Notes: generated by a model not told the origin, from the letters alone. A DNA stretch of 44,199 nt from Bacteroidota bacterium (GCA_020048915.1 JAIFLU010000005.1:1-44199), one strand, 5' to 3'; counted from the first letter of the stretch, positions 18,207 through 27,217 are shown. Numbers and translations are program-made.

Positions 18207-20069
18207 TTAGTAATCGGTATTTTGTGGATTCCAGTTGCACCATCCTGCTGTCCAGTCTTCTGTACCAAAAGCACCCAGGAATGTTCCTGTTTTAACAAAG
18301 AATGCATCCGAAAGCTTTGCATCGGTATAGCTTGCACCTGTTAATAAAGCCGAAGTTGCAGGTAATAACGTTGGAGCTTTGGTTTCATCGCTGCCAACAA
18401 ATGATTTTTTAATCCCTGCTACAGTATTGTTAGCGAGTATCTGATTTCCTCTAGCGGCATCATTATACCAGGTTTCAATATCGGATGTAACAACTGTGTT
18501 AGCTCCTTCAAAGTTAACTTTCATACCTACCATTACACAGTTTTTAACCTGAAGTTCGCTACTTTGAGCATTTGCCCAAGCCTTGTCACCATCAATTTTC
18601 AATCCTACTGGCCAACCTGCAAATACTGAATTATATACATTTAATTTTGTATTTCTGCGTAAGTGCATTGAGTGTTGATAATCGGCTGATATTGATTTTG
18701 AAGTAGTATCCATTGGGCCAATCATGGTTAAATTACTAAATATTGGATTTGTAATTGGACCATTGGTGGTGCCTTTAGAATCATTATCTGATTCAAAACC
18801 GTTTGAACCAGAGATATCTGCTTTTCGGTAATCGCGAATCCCTAAAGCATATTGGATTTTTCCTGAATATCCGTAGTCAGTATCAAATTCATCATCTAGT
18901 CCTCTAAAGGCAACTAAATATTTACAATTAACTGTGCCGCCAAAATACTCATATGAATCGTCGCCACAGTATGATACCTGAATATGGTCAATTTGAGTAC
19001 CTGAGCCAACAGCACAGAGTGTTAATCCATTGATTTCTTTATCAGGTTGGAATGGATAACCGCCAAATTCAATACGAACAAAGCTTAATACACCTGAGTT
19101 ATCAGCATCGTCTGTTCCGCCATATTCTGTACGAGGGCCACCTTCAACTATTGGAGTTGTAGTTGGGTTGGCTTTTGCTTTTCCGCATATAACCACGCCA
19201 CCCCAGTCTCCATAAGTACGAGCACCTTTCGTTTGATTAGAGGTAAATACAATTGGCTTTTGTGCTGTTCCCTGAGCCATAATTTTACCGCCTCTTTCAA
19301 TAATAAGCGTGCCACGGGTAGCTTTGTCCCCTTTAATTATTGTACCGGCGTCAATTGTTAATACTGCTCCATTTATAACATAAACAAAATCTTTTAATAA
19401 ATAAACTGAATCAGCAGCAAATTTGCGGTTACCGGCTATTTCGCCCTGAATAGTAACAATATTTCCTGCCTGAGCAACTGTTAAATTAAGAGTTGCAGTT
19501 TTTGAATTTTCGCCAGTGGCTGTAATTATACTACTACCTACTTTTAGGGCAGTAATTTCACCAGTGGAAGATACAACTGCTACATCAGTGGCAGAAGAAT
19601 TCCAGGTTACAGTTTTAACTGTTGCTGTGGCAGGATAAACAGATGCTGTCAGGGTAAGTTTTTCACCAACTTTTAGCGTGGCAGTTTTTTTATCCAGTTT
19701 AACTGAATCTACACTTACAATATTAGTAGCAACTGTAATTGCACACGTTGCTGACTTGAGACTTTCTTCGTTTTTGACAGTAATGGTGGCAGAACCAACT
19801 TTTAAACCTGCAACAGTACCATCTGATCCAACAACGGCTACAGTGGCGTCGGATGTACTCCAAACTAAATCGCTATTGGTTGCATTGGTAGGGGTAACGG
19901 TAGCCATTAGCTTGAAGGATTCTCCAACAATTAATGCTTTAGAGGTAGCGTCTAATTTAACTTCAGTTACTTTTACATCTTCATCTTCTTTTTTACAGGA
20001 TGAGAATATGCTTGCAGAAGCAACAAGCGCAATAAATGCATAAATAAAATAGTTCCTTACTTTTTTCAT
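18207..20069 (-). CDS. Lipoprotein with two BIG2 Ig-like domains and a beta-helix-like body
   Basis: 620 aa. Lipobox SIFSSC puts the lipid-modified Cys at about residue 25; KKEDEDVK follows. Two BIG2-type bacterial Ig-like domains span roughly residues 33-115 and 117-202 (VKVGEKLTLTASVYPA, VTWNSSATDVAVV). From 205 the protein has right-handed beta-helix-like wording (VLTIDAGTIIKGDKATRGTL, GGKIMAQGTAQKPIVFTSN, IRIEFGG, NGLTLCAVGSG). It lies 203 bp downstream of the TonB receptor on the same strand, but a terminator and phased TTAA repeats intervene, so it probably has its own promoter. It is a plausible surface partner of that receptor, filling the place a SusD would take. The ligand is unknown; phosphate-ester capture is only a guess from the regulatory repeats. 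Confidence 0.85.
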   Translation of the reverse strand: MKKVRNYFIYAFIALVASASIFSSCKKEDEDVKVTEVKLDATSKALIVGESFKLMATVTPTNATNSDLVWSTSDATVAVVGSDGTVAGLKVGSATITVKNEESLKSATCAITVATNIVSVDSVKLDKKTATLKVGEKLTLTASVYPATATVKTVTWNSSATDVAVVSSTGEITALKVGSSIITATGENSKTATLNLTVAQAGNIVTIQGEIAGNRKFAADSVYLLKDFVYVINGAVLTIDAGTIIKGDKATRGTLIIERGGKIMAQGTAQKPIVFTSNQTKGARTYGDWGGVVICGKAKANPTTTPIVEGGPRTEYGGTDDADNSGVLSFVRIEFGGYPFQPDKEINGLTLCAVGSGTQIDHIQVSYCGDDSYEYFGGTVNCKYLVAFRGLDDEFDTDYGYSGKIQYALGIRDYRKADISGSNGFESDNDSKGTTNGPITNPIFSNLTMIGPMDTTSKSISADYQHSMHLRRNTKLNVYNSVFAGWPVGLKIDGDKAWANAQSSELQVKNCVMVGMKVNFEGANTVVTSDIETWYNDAARGNQILANNTVAGIKKSFVGSDETKAPTLLPATSALLTGASYTDAKLSDAFFVKTGTFLGAFGTEDWTAGWCNWNPQNTDY

Positions 20070-20132
20070 AAATTATAATTTTTGGTTAAAAATATTTATA
20101 TGCAAATAAATTGTTTGCGTTTAATGAAACCG

Positions 20133-20198
20133 TTAAACTGAGATTAACTAATTCTTAAACGTCGTTTTGAAATACAGCTAGGTTTAAGATTGTTTTAA
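20133..20198 (-). promoter_or_regulatory. Phased TTAA direct repeats (possible Pho-type box)
   Basis: TTAA cores occur at 20133, 20144 and 20155 (exact 11-bp steps), and again at 20184 and 20195 (11 bp). PhoB-class regulators bind direct repeats with an 11-bp period. They lie 64-129 bp upstream of the lipoprotein start. AT-rich DNA makes chance matches easy, so this is moderate evidence. Confidence 0.45.
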
Positions 20199-20224
20199 CC
20201 TTTTGGAAATAGCAAAAAAAGAAA

Positions 20225-20245
20225 GGCATCCCAATATGAGATGCC
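20225..20245 (-). terminator. Terminator after TonB receptor
   Basis: Stem GGCATC/GATGCC (20225-20230 with 20240-20245) is followed on the minus strand by TTTCTTTTTTT, just beyond the receptor stop at 20272. Confidence 0.75.
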
Positions 20246-20271
20246 CTGTGGTAAAAGAGAAAACAAAAAAA

Positions 20272-23088
20272 TTAAAATTTGACGGAGAGTCCAAGTGTGA
20301 GAACAGTTCCAGGACTATATTTTTTATTTACTTCATTTCGAACAACCTGCTTACCTTCAGTATTATTGTATTTAAAGCTCTGTTGAAGCAATACCGGTTC
20401 ATTGAGTAAATCTTTAATACCTCCTTTGATTTCGAGATAATTTCCAATCTTTTTTGAGATCGTTAGGTCAATTAAGTTCCGTGATGTTTCATAAATATCG
20501 GGAATATTTTCATCGGGGTTTTTCTGGGGCTGGCCTACAATTAAGATACGCTCTCCGATAATGTTATATATTGCGCTTATCATCAATCGTATTCGCGGGT
20601 TATTGTAATAAACTCCGGCATTGGCAATATAAGGAGATTGTCCTTGAAGTGGCCTGGATAGTTCAACACTACCTTCGGGAAATTGAACACGGCTCTTTAT
20701 CCATGCAGCATTGGCAATGAGATTTATATTTTTTAATATATCAATATTCTCCAATGATTTTCTTATTTCTAATTCGATTCCTGTTGTATAGGCCGAATGC
20801 GCATTTTCGAAAGTATATTCCAATCCACTTCCGGTTTCGTTATAAACCATTTCAATTGGATTTTTGAATTCCTTATAAAAGAACGCCAGCGAAAAAGTCT
20901 CAGTTGAGGATGGGTAATTCTCAAAGCGGATATCTAAATTATGAATATCGCCATCTTTCAGATTGGGATTGCCTGAATAGCCAGCAAAATCGTTAAAGTC
21001 GTAGAATACAAAGGGGGCTATTTCACGAAATTCCGGACGATTAATAGATCTCCCATAAGCAACCCGAAAAAGATTTTTCTCGTTAAGATTATAACTGATA
21101 TTTGCCGAAGGGAAAAAATTCAGTTTGGAATTATCGACATTGATAGGATCTCCTCCTGCTTCAAAACTAGAAAGTGTCATACGGTTTTGTTCTAATCTTA
21201 CTCCTCCATACAAGTTTAATTTTGGAGTAAACGGTATATTTAATCCAAGATATCCTGCTAAAAGGGTATTGTCGGATGTGTACGAATCGGCATTGTTAGT
21301 AGATTCGGCAAGTTTTATTTTATTGGTATAATCAAAATTTTCATCTACAAATATTTGGTCGAAAGGCAAGCTAAGGAGATTATCACTTGTAGGATCAAAG
21401 TTTTGACCATATGCATACCCTATGTTTCGGGCATTAAACTCTCTGTTTTTATATTCAAAGTAAAAACCTGTTTTTATAGTTGGTATTATTCCAGCTAGTT
21501 TTAACTTTTGCTCTGCATTAAACCCCGAAGAATAAATGTTTTCAAAATTATCCAGGTAAAGTCGTCCGGCTTGTTTTGGATTCGCTGTAAAAAGAAGTCC
21601 AAGTTCGTATTGGTTGGTATTGGTATTAAGTTTGGAAGTGAGCATTTTTCTGTCAGGTTCCAGTCTGTTGGCGAATGCATATCCCAAGTTCCAGTTTAAT
21701 TTTGTATTGCCTTGTTTTATGGTATGATCTCCTCCAATTTGTCCTGAATAGGTTGATCTGCTGAGGAATCTTAATTCATTCGACCGCACATCAATTCCAC
21801 CATAATATTCTCTACCATCTCTCAGGGTGGTTCGGGTAAAGCCAATTTGGTTAAAGAGGTTTTTAATTTCAATTTTATTACCTTTTCCCAAAAAGAAAGC
21901 CCAATTATGAAGTACGCTGGTTTTAACGTTATTCGTAAACTGATCGTCGATAAATTTAAACCTGTAATTTGGTTCGTCTGTTTTAGTATTGTAAATCAGA
22001 TAACTATTGTTTTCGTAGCGTGTATTGTCGAACGAATTACTATAATTTAGTGCTGTAGAGGTTCCTATAGTTACTTTTCCAATTTTAAATCTTTGTCCAA
22101 AAGTGATACTGCCACGCTGATCAGGGCGAGCCTGGACTGTTTTGTAGGTCCAGTTTTTATTAAAACTCTTCGCATAATTATTAATAACATCGGGATTAGT
22201 TTCTAAACTCAAGTTTGCCGGGAAACCAGAAGGCAGCGCTCTGGAACCATCGTCGAACCCTAACCAGTCGTATTTCCCGCCTTTATATTTTTTAAAGTCT
22301 TCAAATGTTGTTCCTGCCTGATAAGAAGCTGAATAATCAATACTAATGAAATTACTATCGGGCATGTTTTTGGTAAAAATCTTAATAAACCCCCCGGCAA
22401 CTTCTGCAGGTAATTCGGGAGCCGACGATTTATAAATCATGATATTTTCAATAAGGCTCGAAGGTATCACATCAAACGAAAAGGCTTTTACATCGGTTTC
22501 GCTGCTAGGAGTGGCGGCATTATTAAGCCAAACGTTATTGTAGCGCTGGTTTAAACCGCGAACTACAATAAACCGGTCGTCAATTATTGTAATACCCGGT
22601 ACCCGCTTTACAACCTCCGAGGCATCACGGTCCTGCGAGCGTTGTATTTGTTGCGACGAAATGCCACTTGCTACCAATTGATTAGCTTTAATAGAGCTAA
22701 TCATTGATATTTCCGATCCTCCCCGCCTAACCGCAACAACTTCTACATTCTGTAAGGTTACACTTACTTCTTCCAGATCGGTGTTGATTATGGTAGTTTT
22801 ATTTGGTTCAATTTTTACTGATTCGAACAAAACGGGATTATACGAAATGAAGGATATTTGAACATTGTAAGTTCCCGGTTTTATATTGCTTATGCTGTAA
22901 TGTCCGTCGAAATCGGCAATAGCCCCCAGATTGGTGCCTACAATTACCACATTGGCGCCCACCAATGTTTCTTTCGTTATTTTATCGGTGATGGTACCTT
23001 CAATTTTGCCAGTTTGGGCAATAGCATTCACGGTCAGTAACAGGAAGACCAGTAAATAAGTTATTCTAAAGTTTTTTGCACTAAGCAT
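20272..23088 (-). CDS. TonB-dependent receptor with carboxypeptidase-regulatory-like domain
   Basis: 938 aa. Signal peptide to about residue 24 (NAIAQ), a CarboxypepD_reg-like domain at about 28-105 (GKIEGTITDKITKETLVGA, then KPGTYNVQISFISYN), a TonB-box region VQNVEVVAVRR-like near 118, then plug (VVKRVPGITIIDDRFIVVRG, followed by an RYNNVWLNNAATPSSETD loop) and barrel ending PGTVLTLGLSVKF. The RGLNQRYNNVWLN plug wording marks a receptor subfamily distinct from SusC. The next gene on the strand is the Ig-like lipoprotein, a likely partner. A TTAA pair spaced 11 bp is found at 23257-23273, about 170 bp upstream. Substrate unknown. Confidence 0.92.
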   Translation of the reverse strand: MLSAKNFRITYLLVFLLLTVNAIAQTGKIEGTITDKITKETLVGANVVIVGTNLGAIADFDGHYSISNIKPGTYNVQISFISYNPVLFESVKIEPNKTTIINTDLEEVSVTLQNVEVVAVRRGGSEISMISSIKANQLVASGISSQQIQRSQDRDASEVVKRVPGITIIDDRFIVVRGLNQRYNNVWLNNAATPSSETDVKAFSFDVIPSSLIENIMIYKSSAPELPAEVAGGFIKIFTKNMPDSNFISIDYSASYQAGTTFEDFKKYKGGKYDWLGFDDGSRALPSGFPANLSLETNPDVINNYAKSFNKNWTYKTVQARPDQRGSITFGQRFKIGKVTIGTSTALNYSNSFDNTRYENNSYLIYNTKTDEPNYRFKFIDDQFTNNVKTSVLHNWAFFLGKGNKIEIKNLFNQIGFTRTTLRDGREYYGGIDVRSNELRFLSRSTYSGQIGGDHTIKQGNTKLNWNLGYAFANRLEPDRKMLTSKLNTNTNQYELGLLFTANPKQAGRLYLDNFENIYSSGFNAEQKLKLAGIIPTIKTGFYFEYKNREFNARNIGYAYGQNFDPTSDNLLSLPFDQIFVDENFDYTNKIKLAESTNNADSYTSDNTLLAGYLGLNIPFTPKLNLYGGVRLEQNRMTLSSFEAGGDPINVDNSKLNFFPSANISYNLNEKNLFRVAYGRSINRPEFREIAPFVFYDFNDFAGYSGNPNLKDGDIHNLDIRFENYPSSTETFSLAFFYKEFKNPIEMVYNETGSGLEYTFENAHSAYTTGIELEIRKSLENIDILKNINLIANAAWIKSRVQFPEGSVELSRPLQGQSPYIANAGVYYNNPRIRLMISAIYNIIGERILIVGQPQKNPDENIPDIYETSRNLIDLTISKKIGNYLEIKGGIKDLLNEPVLLQQSFKYNNTEGKQVVRNEVNKKYSPGTVLTLGLSVKF

Positions 23089-23256
23089 TTTGTAATATTT
23101 GAGTAAAAACTAATTGATTTGATTATGGTGCAAAAAAAGAGGTTATACATTACTCACAAATGAATCCAATTTTAACTTATTATAAATTCTGCAATATGGT
23201 GGAATAATTATTATTTGTTGGAAATCAGAAGTTTGAGTGTTGGAGCCGATGGGATT

Positions 23257-23273
23257 GTTAACGCTATGTTAAA
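23257..23273 (-). promoter_or_regulatory. GTTAA direct repeat at 11-bp spacing
   Basis: GTTAAC at 23257 and GTTAAA at 23268. Same spacing and core as the repeats upstream of the lipoprotein and the 134-aa gene. About 170 bp from the receptor start, rather far for a core operator. Confidence 0.3.
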
Positions 23274-23419
23274 TTTATAGTTTGGGGAACCGCAAAGGTT
23301 TATTAACTGAATTGTTCGATAATGAGGCGATGTAAAAAATGGGCAAATTGAGCTTAGTCAGGATCGGGACTATTGCGGAGGGGAATAGAATTTGAAGAAA
23401 AATATCTTCTTTAGAAATT

Positions 23420-23507
23420 CAACCACTTAGTGGTTGTGAAAAAGTTCGTATTTTGTTCCACCCGCATTTCATGCGGGGTTATTCAAATTAAATCCCATTC
23501 GGGATTT
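23420..23507. repeat. Cluster of three short palindromes (REP-like)
   Basis: Palindromes CAACCACTTAGTGGTTG (23420-23436), CCCGCAT-TTC-ATGCGGG (23461-23477) and AAATCCC-ATTC-GGGATTT (23490-23507) follow one another within 88 bp. This spacing is like small palindromic elements in bacterial intergenic DNA. No transposase gene is beside them. Confidence 0.5.
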
Positions 23508-23606
23508 TAAAAGAGAAAACCTAATCTGTCAAAGTAGAAATAAATAGATTTTTAACACAACCTCGTGTTTTGCAGAAAAGATGTGTTACAAATAGAATAG
23601 CGCTCC

Positions 23607-24011
23607 TTAGATGGTGGCTTGGTTTAACTCTTGGGCAATGAGCTGTTTTGAAGAAAATGATTCAAGCTCTTTCGAAATTTTTGTTTCTACAGGTTCCATT
23701 GCTGCTTTAATGGTATTTTCGAAACCGGCCTGAATTTCTAAATTATTAACTATAATAGTATTGTAAGAAATATAGGAAATTTGAATTTTATATGTTCCAG
23801 ATTTTAAATTTTCAAAAGAAAATTCACCGTCCATGTCCGACATCGTTTTTAAATCGGTACCTAAAATTGTGATTAGGGCACCTGAAAGCGTTTCCTTTGA
23901 ATTTTTATCAATCACCTGACCTTTGAATTTTGCAGCCTGACCAGTACTATTTAAAGAAATTAATATCAGTGTCGAAAAAAGAAGAAGTTTAATCCAATTG
24001 GGGAAAGCCAT
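23607..24011 (-). CDS. Stand-alone carboxypeptidase-regulatory-like domain protein (possible receptor relic)
   Basis: 134 aa. A signal peptide (to about residue 25, STGQA) is followed by one CarboxypepD_reg-like domain (KFKGQVIDKNSKETLSGA, MDGEFSFENLKSGTYKIQI, SYISYNTIIVNNLEI). Its wording parallels the first 110 residues of the TonB receptor at 20272-23088. The protein then ends after a short helical tail (ISKELESFSSKQLIAQ), without plug or barrel. The sequence downstream does not read as further barrel in any frame I could follow. It is either a remnant of a duplicated receptor or a genuine small secreted domain. Well-formed upstream TTAA repeats suggest it may still be expressed. Confidence 0.7.
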   Translation of the reverse strand: MAFPNWIKLLLFSTLILISLNSTGQAAKFKGQVIDKNSKETLSGALITILGTDLKTMSDMDGEFSFENLKSGTYKIQISYISYNTIIVNNLEIQAGFENTIKAAMEPVETKISKELESFSSKQLIAQELNQATI

Positions 24012-24514
24012 ATTTTATAGAGGTTTTGTTCAGAACTTGTTTTATTTCGAATACAAAAGAAGAATATTACTCTTAGGTAATACTTAAACTAATCTTAAAC
24101 TTATGTGAAATTTAATGTAGATTTAAAAACCATTTATAGGATGAGTTTTTATTTTCATCTCGCCAATTACTAATCCGATTCAAATTTGAAGCTTCCGCGC
24201 GGGTTTCGACGAAGCAATTTCACTATTTCAGTTCATATATTCCGGGAGAAATCACTCAAAGGCTTATAAATACTAGCCCGCTTAAATTAATTTTTTTATC
24301 AGTTTTATGCAAAATTTAAGATTAAATTAAGATACGTTTGATGTTATATTCATACATTTAAACTGTTAAACATCCTTAAATAATTGAAATTCAAAATTAA
24401 GTAAGTATTTAAGCTTGAATAATAATGTTAAGTTAATGTGAAATTTAATTATCTCATTAACAATTAATTAATAATTACGTACAAAGAACAAACCGTATTT
24501 TAAATTTTATAGCC
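24012..24514. other. Divergent intergenic region rich in TTAA repeats
   Basis: About 500 bp between the divergent 134-aa gene and the YwqK-like gene. No ORF stands out. It is strongly AT-rich and carries many TTAA cores; those at 24073-24126 are phased. TTTAAG (24315) and ATTAAG (24326) are also 11 bp apart, on the side of the plus-strand gene. Confidence 0.5.
24073..24126 (-). promoter_or_regulatory. Phased TTAA/TTAG direct repeats (possible Pho-type box)
   Basis: TTAG at 24073, TTAA at 24084 and 24095 (11-bp steps), then TTAA at 24112 and 24123 (11 bp). Same three-plus-two pattern as at 20133-20198. Lies 60-115 bp upstream of the 134-aa gene. Confidence 0.45.
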
Positions 24515-24976
24515 ATGAAAAAATTAGTATTAATTGCATCCTTTTGTCTGGCAGGAATGATTGGCAAGGCTCAATCAAATTCAGACACCGACAAGTCTGT
24601 TGCTTCATTAAATCAAACCGATGGGATAGTTGCCGAATATTTTGATAATGGTATTCTTAAGCACGAAATGAACCTTGTAAAAGGGCAACTGGAAGGTCAA
24701 ATGAAGGTTTATTTTGAGGATGGCATACTTCAGGAAATACGATCGTACAAAGCTGGTAAATTCGATGGGACTTGGGTAACATTTAATGCAAACGGCATTA
24801 AAGTAGCCGAGGCTAACTTCAAGAACAACCTTAAAAACGGAAAATGGATTATTTGGGACGATAAAGGTACCAAGCGTTGTGAAATGGTATACGAAAACGG
24901 TAAAAAAATAGGGAAATGGGTTACCTGGGATGAGAATGGCGTTCTTGTTTCGGAAAAGGATTATACAAATCTATAG
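24515..24976 (+). CDS. Secreted MORN-variant (YwqK-like) repeat protein
   Basis: 153 aa. Signal peptide MKKLVLIASFCLAGMIGKAQ. The mature part is four to five repeats of about 23 residues: YFDNGILKHEMNLVKGQLEG, YFEDGILQEIRSYKAGKFDG, FNANGIKVAEANFKNNLKNG, WDDKGTKRCEMVYENGKKIG and WDENGVLVSEKDY. This is the MORN_2/YwqK pattern. The family is often labelled as antitoxin from YwqK of Bacillus, but an exported Bacteroidota member is unlikely to act that way. Its role is unknown. It is monocistronic, with a terminator at 25025-25054. Confidence 0.85.
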   Translation: MKKLVLIASFCLAGMIGKAQSNSDTDKSVASLNQTDGIVAEYFDNGILKHEMNLVKGQLEGQMKVYFEDGILQEIRSYKAGKFDGTWVTFNANGIKVAEANFKNNLKNGKWIIWDDKGTKRCEMVYENGKKIGKWVTWDENGVLVSEKDYTNL

Positions 24977-25024
24977 TCCTGGTAAATAGTTATATTATAA
25001 GCTTTTTCCTAAAGGAAATATTTT

Positions 25025-25054
25025 AAAGAGGAACATAACAGGTTCCTCTTTTTT
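25025..25054. terminator. Terminator between YwqK-like gene and response regulator
   Basis: A perfect 10-bp stem AAAGAGGAAC / GTTCCTCTTT (25025-25034 with 25042-25051) with a T-run to 25054. It lies between convergent genes and may serve both. Confidence 0.85.
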
Positions 25055-25095
25055 GTTTAGTAATTTGAACGGGCTATATGAGCCAACATTATTTA

Positions 25096-25800
25096 TTATG
25101 CGAAGGTTGGCTCAAATTTATAGCCAACCCCTTTAATGGTTTTTATATGATTTTCACCAAGCTTTTCTCTTAGTTTCCGTATGTAAACATCGATAGTACG
25201 ATCGCCGACAAACGTATCATTTCCCCAAATAAAATCGAAAATTTCTTCTCTGGTGAATACTTTCGAAGGCCGCGAAGTTAACAATTGAAGCAGGGTAAAC
25301 TCTTTTTTAGGGAAATATATTTCGACTCCGGCAACAAACACTACGTACCTTTCTACATCGATAACAATATCCCCCAGGGTTTTTTGATCTACCTGAACCT
25401 GTGGGCTGGCTAGTTTGCGGTCGAACCGCTTCAGCAATGCATTTATGCGGCTAATGAGAAGTTTTGGTTTGATAGGTTTGGATATATAATCGTCTCCACC
25501 CGCTTCAAAACCTGCAATTTGAGAATAGTCTTCCGATCGGGCGGTAAGAAATGCAACAATACAATCGTGAATAGCAGGAGTATCCCTTATTCTTTCGCAT
25601 GTTTCAATTCCGTCAATTTCAGGCATCATTACGTCGAGCAATATCAGGTGGGGTAGTATTTCGGTTGCCAGAGAGATTGCATTAAGCCCATTGTTCGCGG
25701 TATAAACCTGAAACCCTTCTTTTTTTAGATTATAACTTAGGAACTCTAATATATCCTGTTCATCGTCAACAATTAGAATTTTGAATTTACTTAAATCCAT
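25096..25800 (-). CDS. PhoB/OmpR-family response regulator
   Basis: 234 aa. Receiver domain 1-120 with acidic pair VDDE (12-14), phospho-acceptor Asp56 in LLDVMMPEIDG, Thr86 in FLTARS and Lys108 in ISKPI, so it looks competent for phosphorylation. C-terminal winged helix at about 135-232 (KKEFTLLQLLTSRPSKVFTR, VGDRTIDVYIRKLREKLG, IKTIKGVGYKFE). It is of the PhoB type common in Bacteroidota. No histidine kinase is adjacent. A GTTAAC/CTTAAT pair 11 bp apart (25895 and 25906) lies about 95 bp upstream and could be an autoregulatory site. Position next to phnW and the receptors makes it a candidate phosphate regulator; the phosphate signal itself is inferred. Confidence 0.9.
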   Translation of the reverse strand: MDLSKFKILIVDDEQDILEFLSYNLKKEGFQVYTANNGLNAISLATEILPHLILLDVMMPEIDGIETCERIRDTPAIHDCIVAFLTARSEDYSQIAGFEAGGDDYISKPIKPKLLISRINALLKRFDRKLASPQVQVDQKTLGDIVIDVERYVVFVAGVEIYFPKKEFTLLQLLTSRPSKVFTREEIFDFIWGNDTFVGDRTIDVYIRKLREKLGENHIKTIKGVGYKFEPTFA

Positions 25801-25893
25801 ACAGCTATCTTAATAATTTTAATCAAATGTATGCTTCGTATATTACCGTAGCGTTAAGAGAAAAATATCATTTAATAAAGAAGTTCCTGTGTT

Positions 25894-25910
25894 GTTAACG
25901 ATTTCTTAAT
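25894..25910 (-). promoter_or_regulatory. TTAA direct repeat upstream of PhoB-like gene
   Basis: GTTAAC (25894) and CTTAAT (25905) with an 11-bp step, similar to the pair at 38097-38113. Possible autoregulatory site; low information because the region is AT-rich. Confidence 0.3.
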
Positions 25911-25985
25911 GAATAGTTTGTTTTTGGACTGGCAAATCTGTGTCTTGCAGCTTTAAGCATTTATTAAACCGGGGCGATTTGGAAA

Positions 25986-27104
25986 TCATTTGTGCGAAAT
26001 AAAAACGCCCATTTCCATTAAAACCTCTTTGATATTGAGTAAAAGGTCGTCAATGTCGTCCAGGAAAATTCTTCCGATGTTACCAATTCTGAAGCAATCG
26101 GTTTTACTAAGTTTCCCAGGATAAATAACTTGACCGCGCTCGTTCAGGAGTTGGTAAAATGTTTTGAAATTAAATGCTGACTGGTTGGGGTAATAAAAAG
26201 AAGTGATGATATACCCTTGTTTTTCGGGAGATAGATATTCAGTAAATCCCAGATTACGCATCCCTTTTACCAGCCGGAAATGATTGTTCGAATAGCGTGT
26301 TGCCCGGTTTTTAACGCCTCCTTCAGTTGCAAGCTCATTCAGTGCTTGCCGAAATGCCAGCAAGGCATGCGTGGGCGGGGTAAAACGAAATTGACCATCG
26401 GCTTCCAAGCCTTTCCACTGGTCAAATAGATTTAAAGAGAGCGTTCTCGCCATGCCTTCTGTTATAAGTAAAGCTTCCTGTCTGGCAATGATAAAGGAAA
26501 ATCCCGGAACACCTTCAATGCATTTGTTGGACGAGGAAATCAAAAAATCGATATTTGCTTCTTTAATGTTTAACGGTACTGCCCCAAAACTGCTCATGGC
26601 ATCGACAATAAACGTCTTGCCAAAGTGCCGGGCAAGATGGCCAATTTCTTCAACCGGATTAATAATACCTGTGGTTGTTTCGCAGTGGACAGCAATAATA
26701 TGTGAAATGCCAGGATTATTCATCAATTCATGCTCAATATTCTGAATCGATGGCCATTCATCTTCTTCAAAAACAAGCCGGGTTTGGGCAATATGATGGA
26801 CAGCTGCAATTTTAGAAATCCGTTCGCCATATGCTCCGTTTATTATGATTAATAAGTGTCCATCATGCGGTATAACTGAGGATATAACCGATTCAATTCC
26901 AAAGGTACCTGAGCCTTGCATCAAAATTGCCTCATATCCTTCTTCTTTGGAAGTTTCGGCCAGGTGAAGCAAATCCTTACGAATGCTCTGTACGGTATTA
27001 ATAAATTCTATATCACGCGATCCCAAATCGCGTAACATCGCCGATTTGACTGTATAACTGGTTGTTAATGGCCCGGGAGTGAATAATAGTTTGTCTGAAA
27101 TCAT
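25986..27104 (-). CDS. phnW: 2-aminoethylphosphonate:pyruvate transaminase
   Basis: 372 aa, normal length for PhnW (class V PLP fold). It converts 2-aminoethylphosphonate and pyruvate to phosphonoacetaldehyde and alanine in the cytoplasm. The family opening LLFTPGPLTTSYTVKSAMLRD is clear. The PLP contacts are visible: Asp168 in FIVDAMSSFG and Schiff-base Lys194 in SSNKCIEG, the same numbering as in the characterised Salmonella enzyme as I recall it. It is the last gene of a leftward group phnX, permease, PbfA-like, phnW. The 113-bp gap before it is longer than the 4-bp overlaps of the others, so it may have an extra promoter, but no good one is seen. Confidence 0.95.
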   Translation of the reverse strand: MISDKLLFTPGPLTTSYTVKSAMLRDLGSRDIEFINTVQSIRKDLLHLAETSKEEGYEAILMQGSGTFGIESVISSVIPHDGHLLIIINGAYGERISKIAAVHHIAQTRLVFEEDEWPSIQNIEHELMNNPGISHIIAVHCETTTGIINPVEEIGHLARHFGKTFIVDAMSSFGAVPLNIKEANIDFLISSSNKCIEGVPGFSFIIARQEALLITEGMARTLSLNLFDQWKGLEADGQFRFTPPTHALLAFRQALNELATEGGVKNRATRYSNNHFRLVKGMRNLGFTEYLSPEKQGYIITSFYYPNQSAFNFKTFYQLLNERGQVIYPGKLSKTDCFRIGNIGRIFLDDIDDLLLNIKEVLMEMGVFISHK

Positions 27105-27217
27105 ACGGATTTGTTATTTAACGATTACTGTTTTTATTATTTCGTCTACTTTTTGTGTTGTTAAGCCTACTTCGAAAGGTCAAAGGTTAAATTACTTTCA
27201 TCTGTTTTACCAAACGT

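Larger units (their letters stand above)
23089..23606. other. Intergenic region with small palindromes
   Basis: About 520 bp with no credible gene. It holds a TTAA pair at 11-bp spacing (23258 and 23269), likely part of the receptor promoter region, and a cluster of three short hairpins at 23420-23507. Confidence 0.5.

Noticed and set aside
23420..23507. Remnant of an insertion sequence
   Set aside because: Only small palindromes are present; no transposase fragment or target-site duplication could be found.
24515..24976. Toxin-antitoxin system from the YwqK label
   Set aside because: The protein carries a signal peptide, has only MORN-like repeats and no toxin gene is adjacent.
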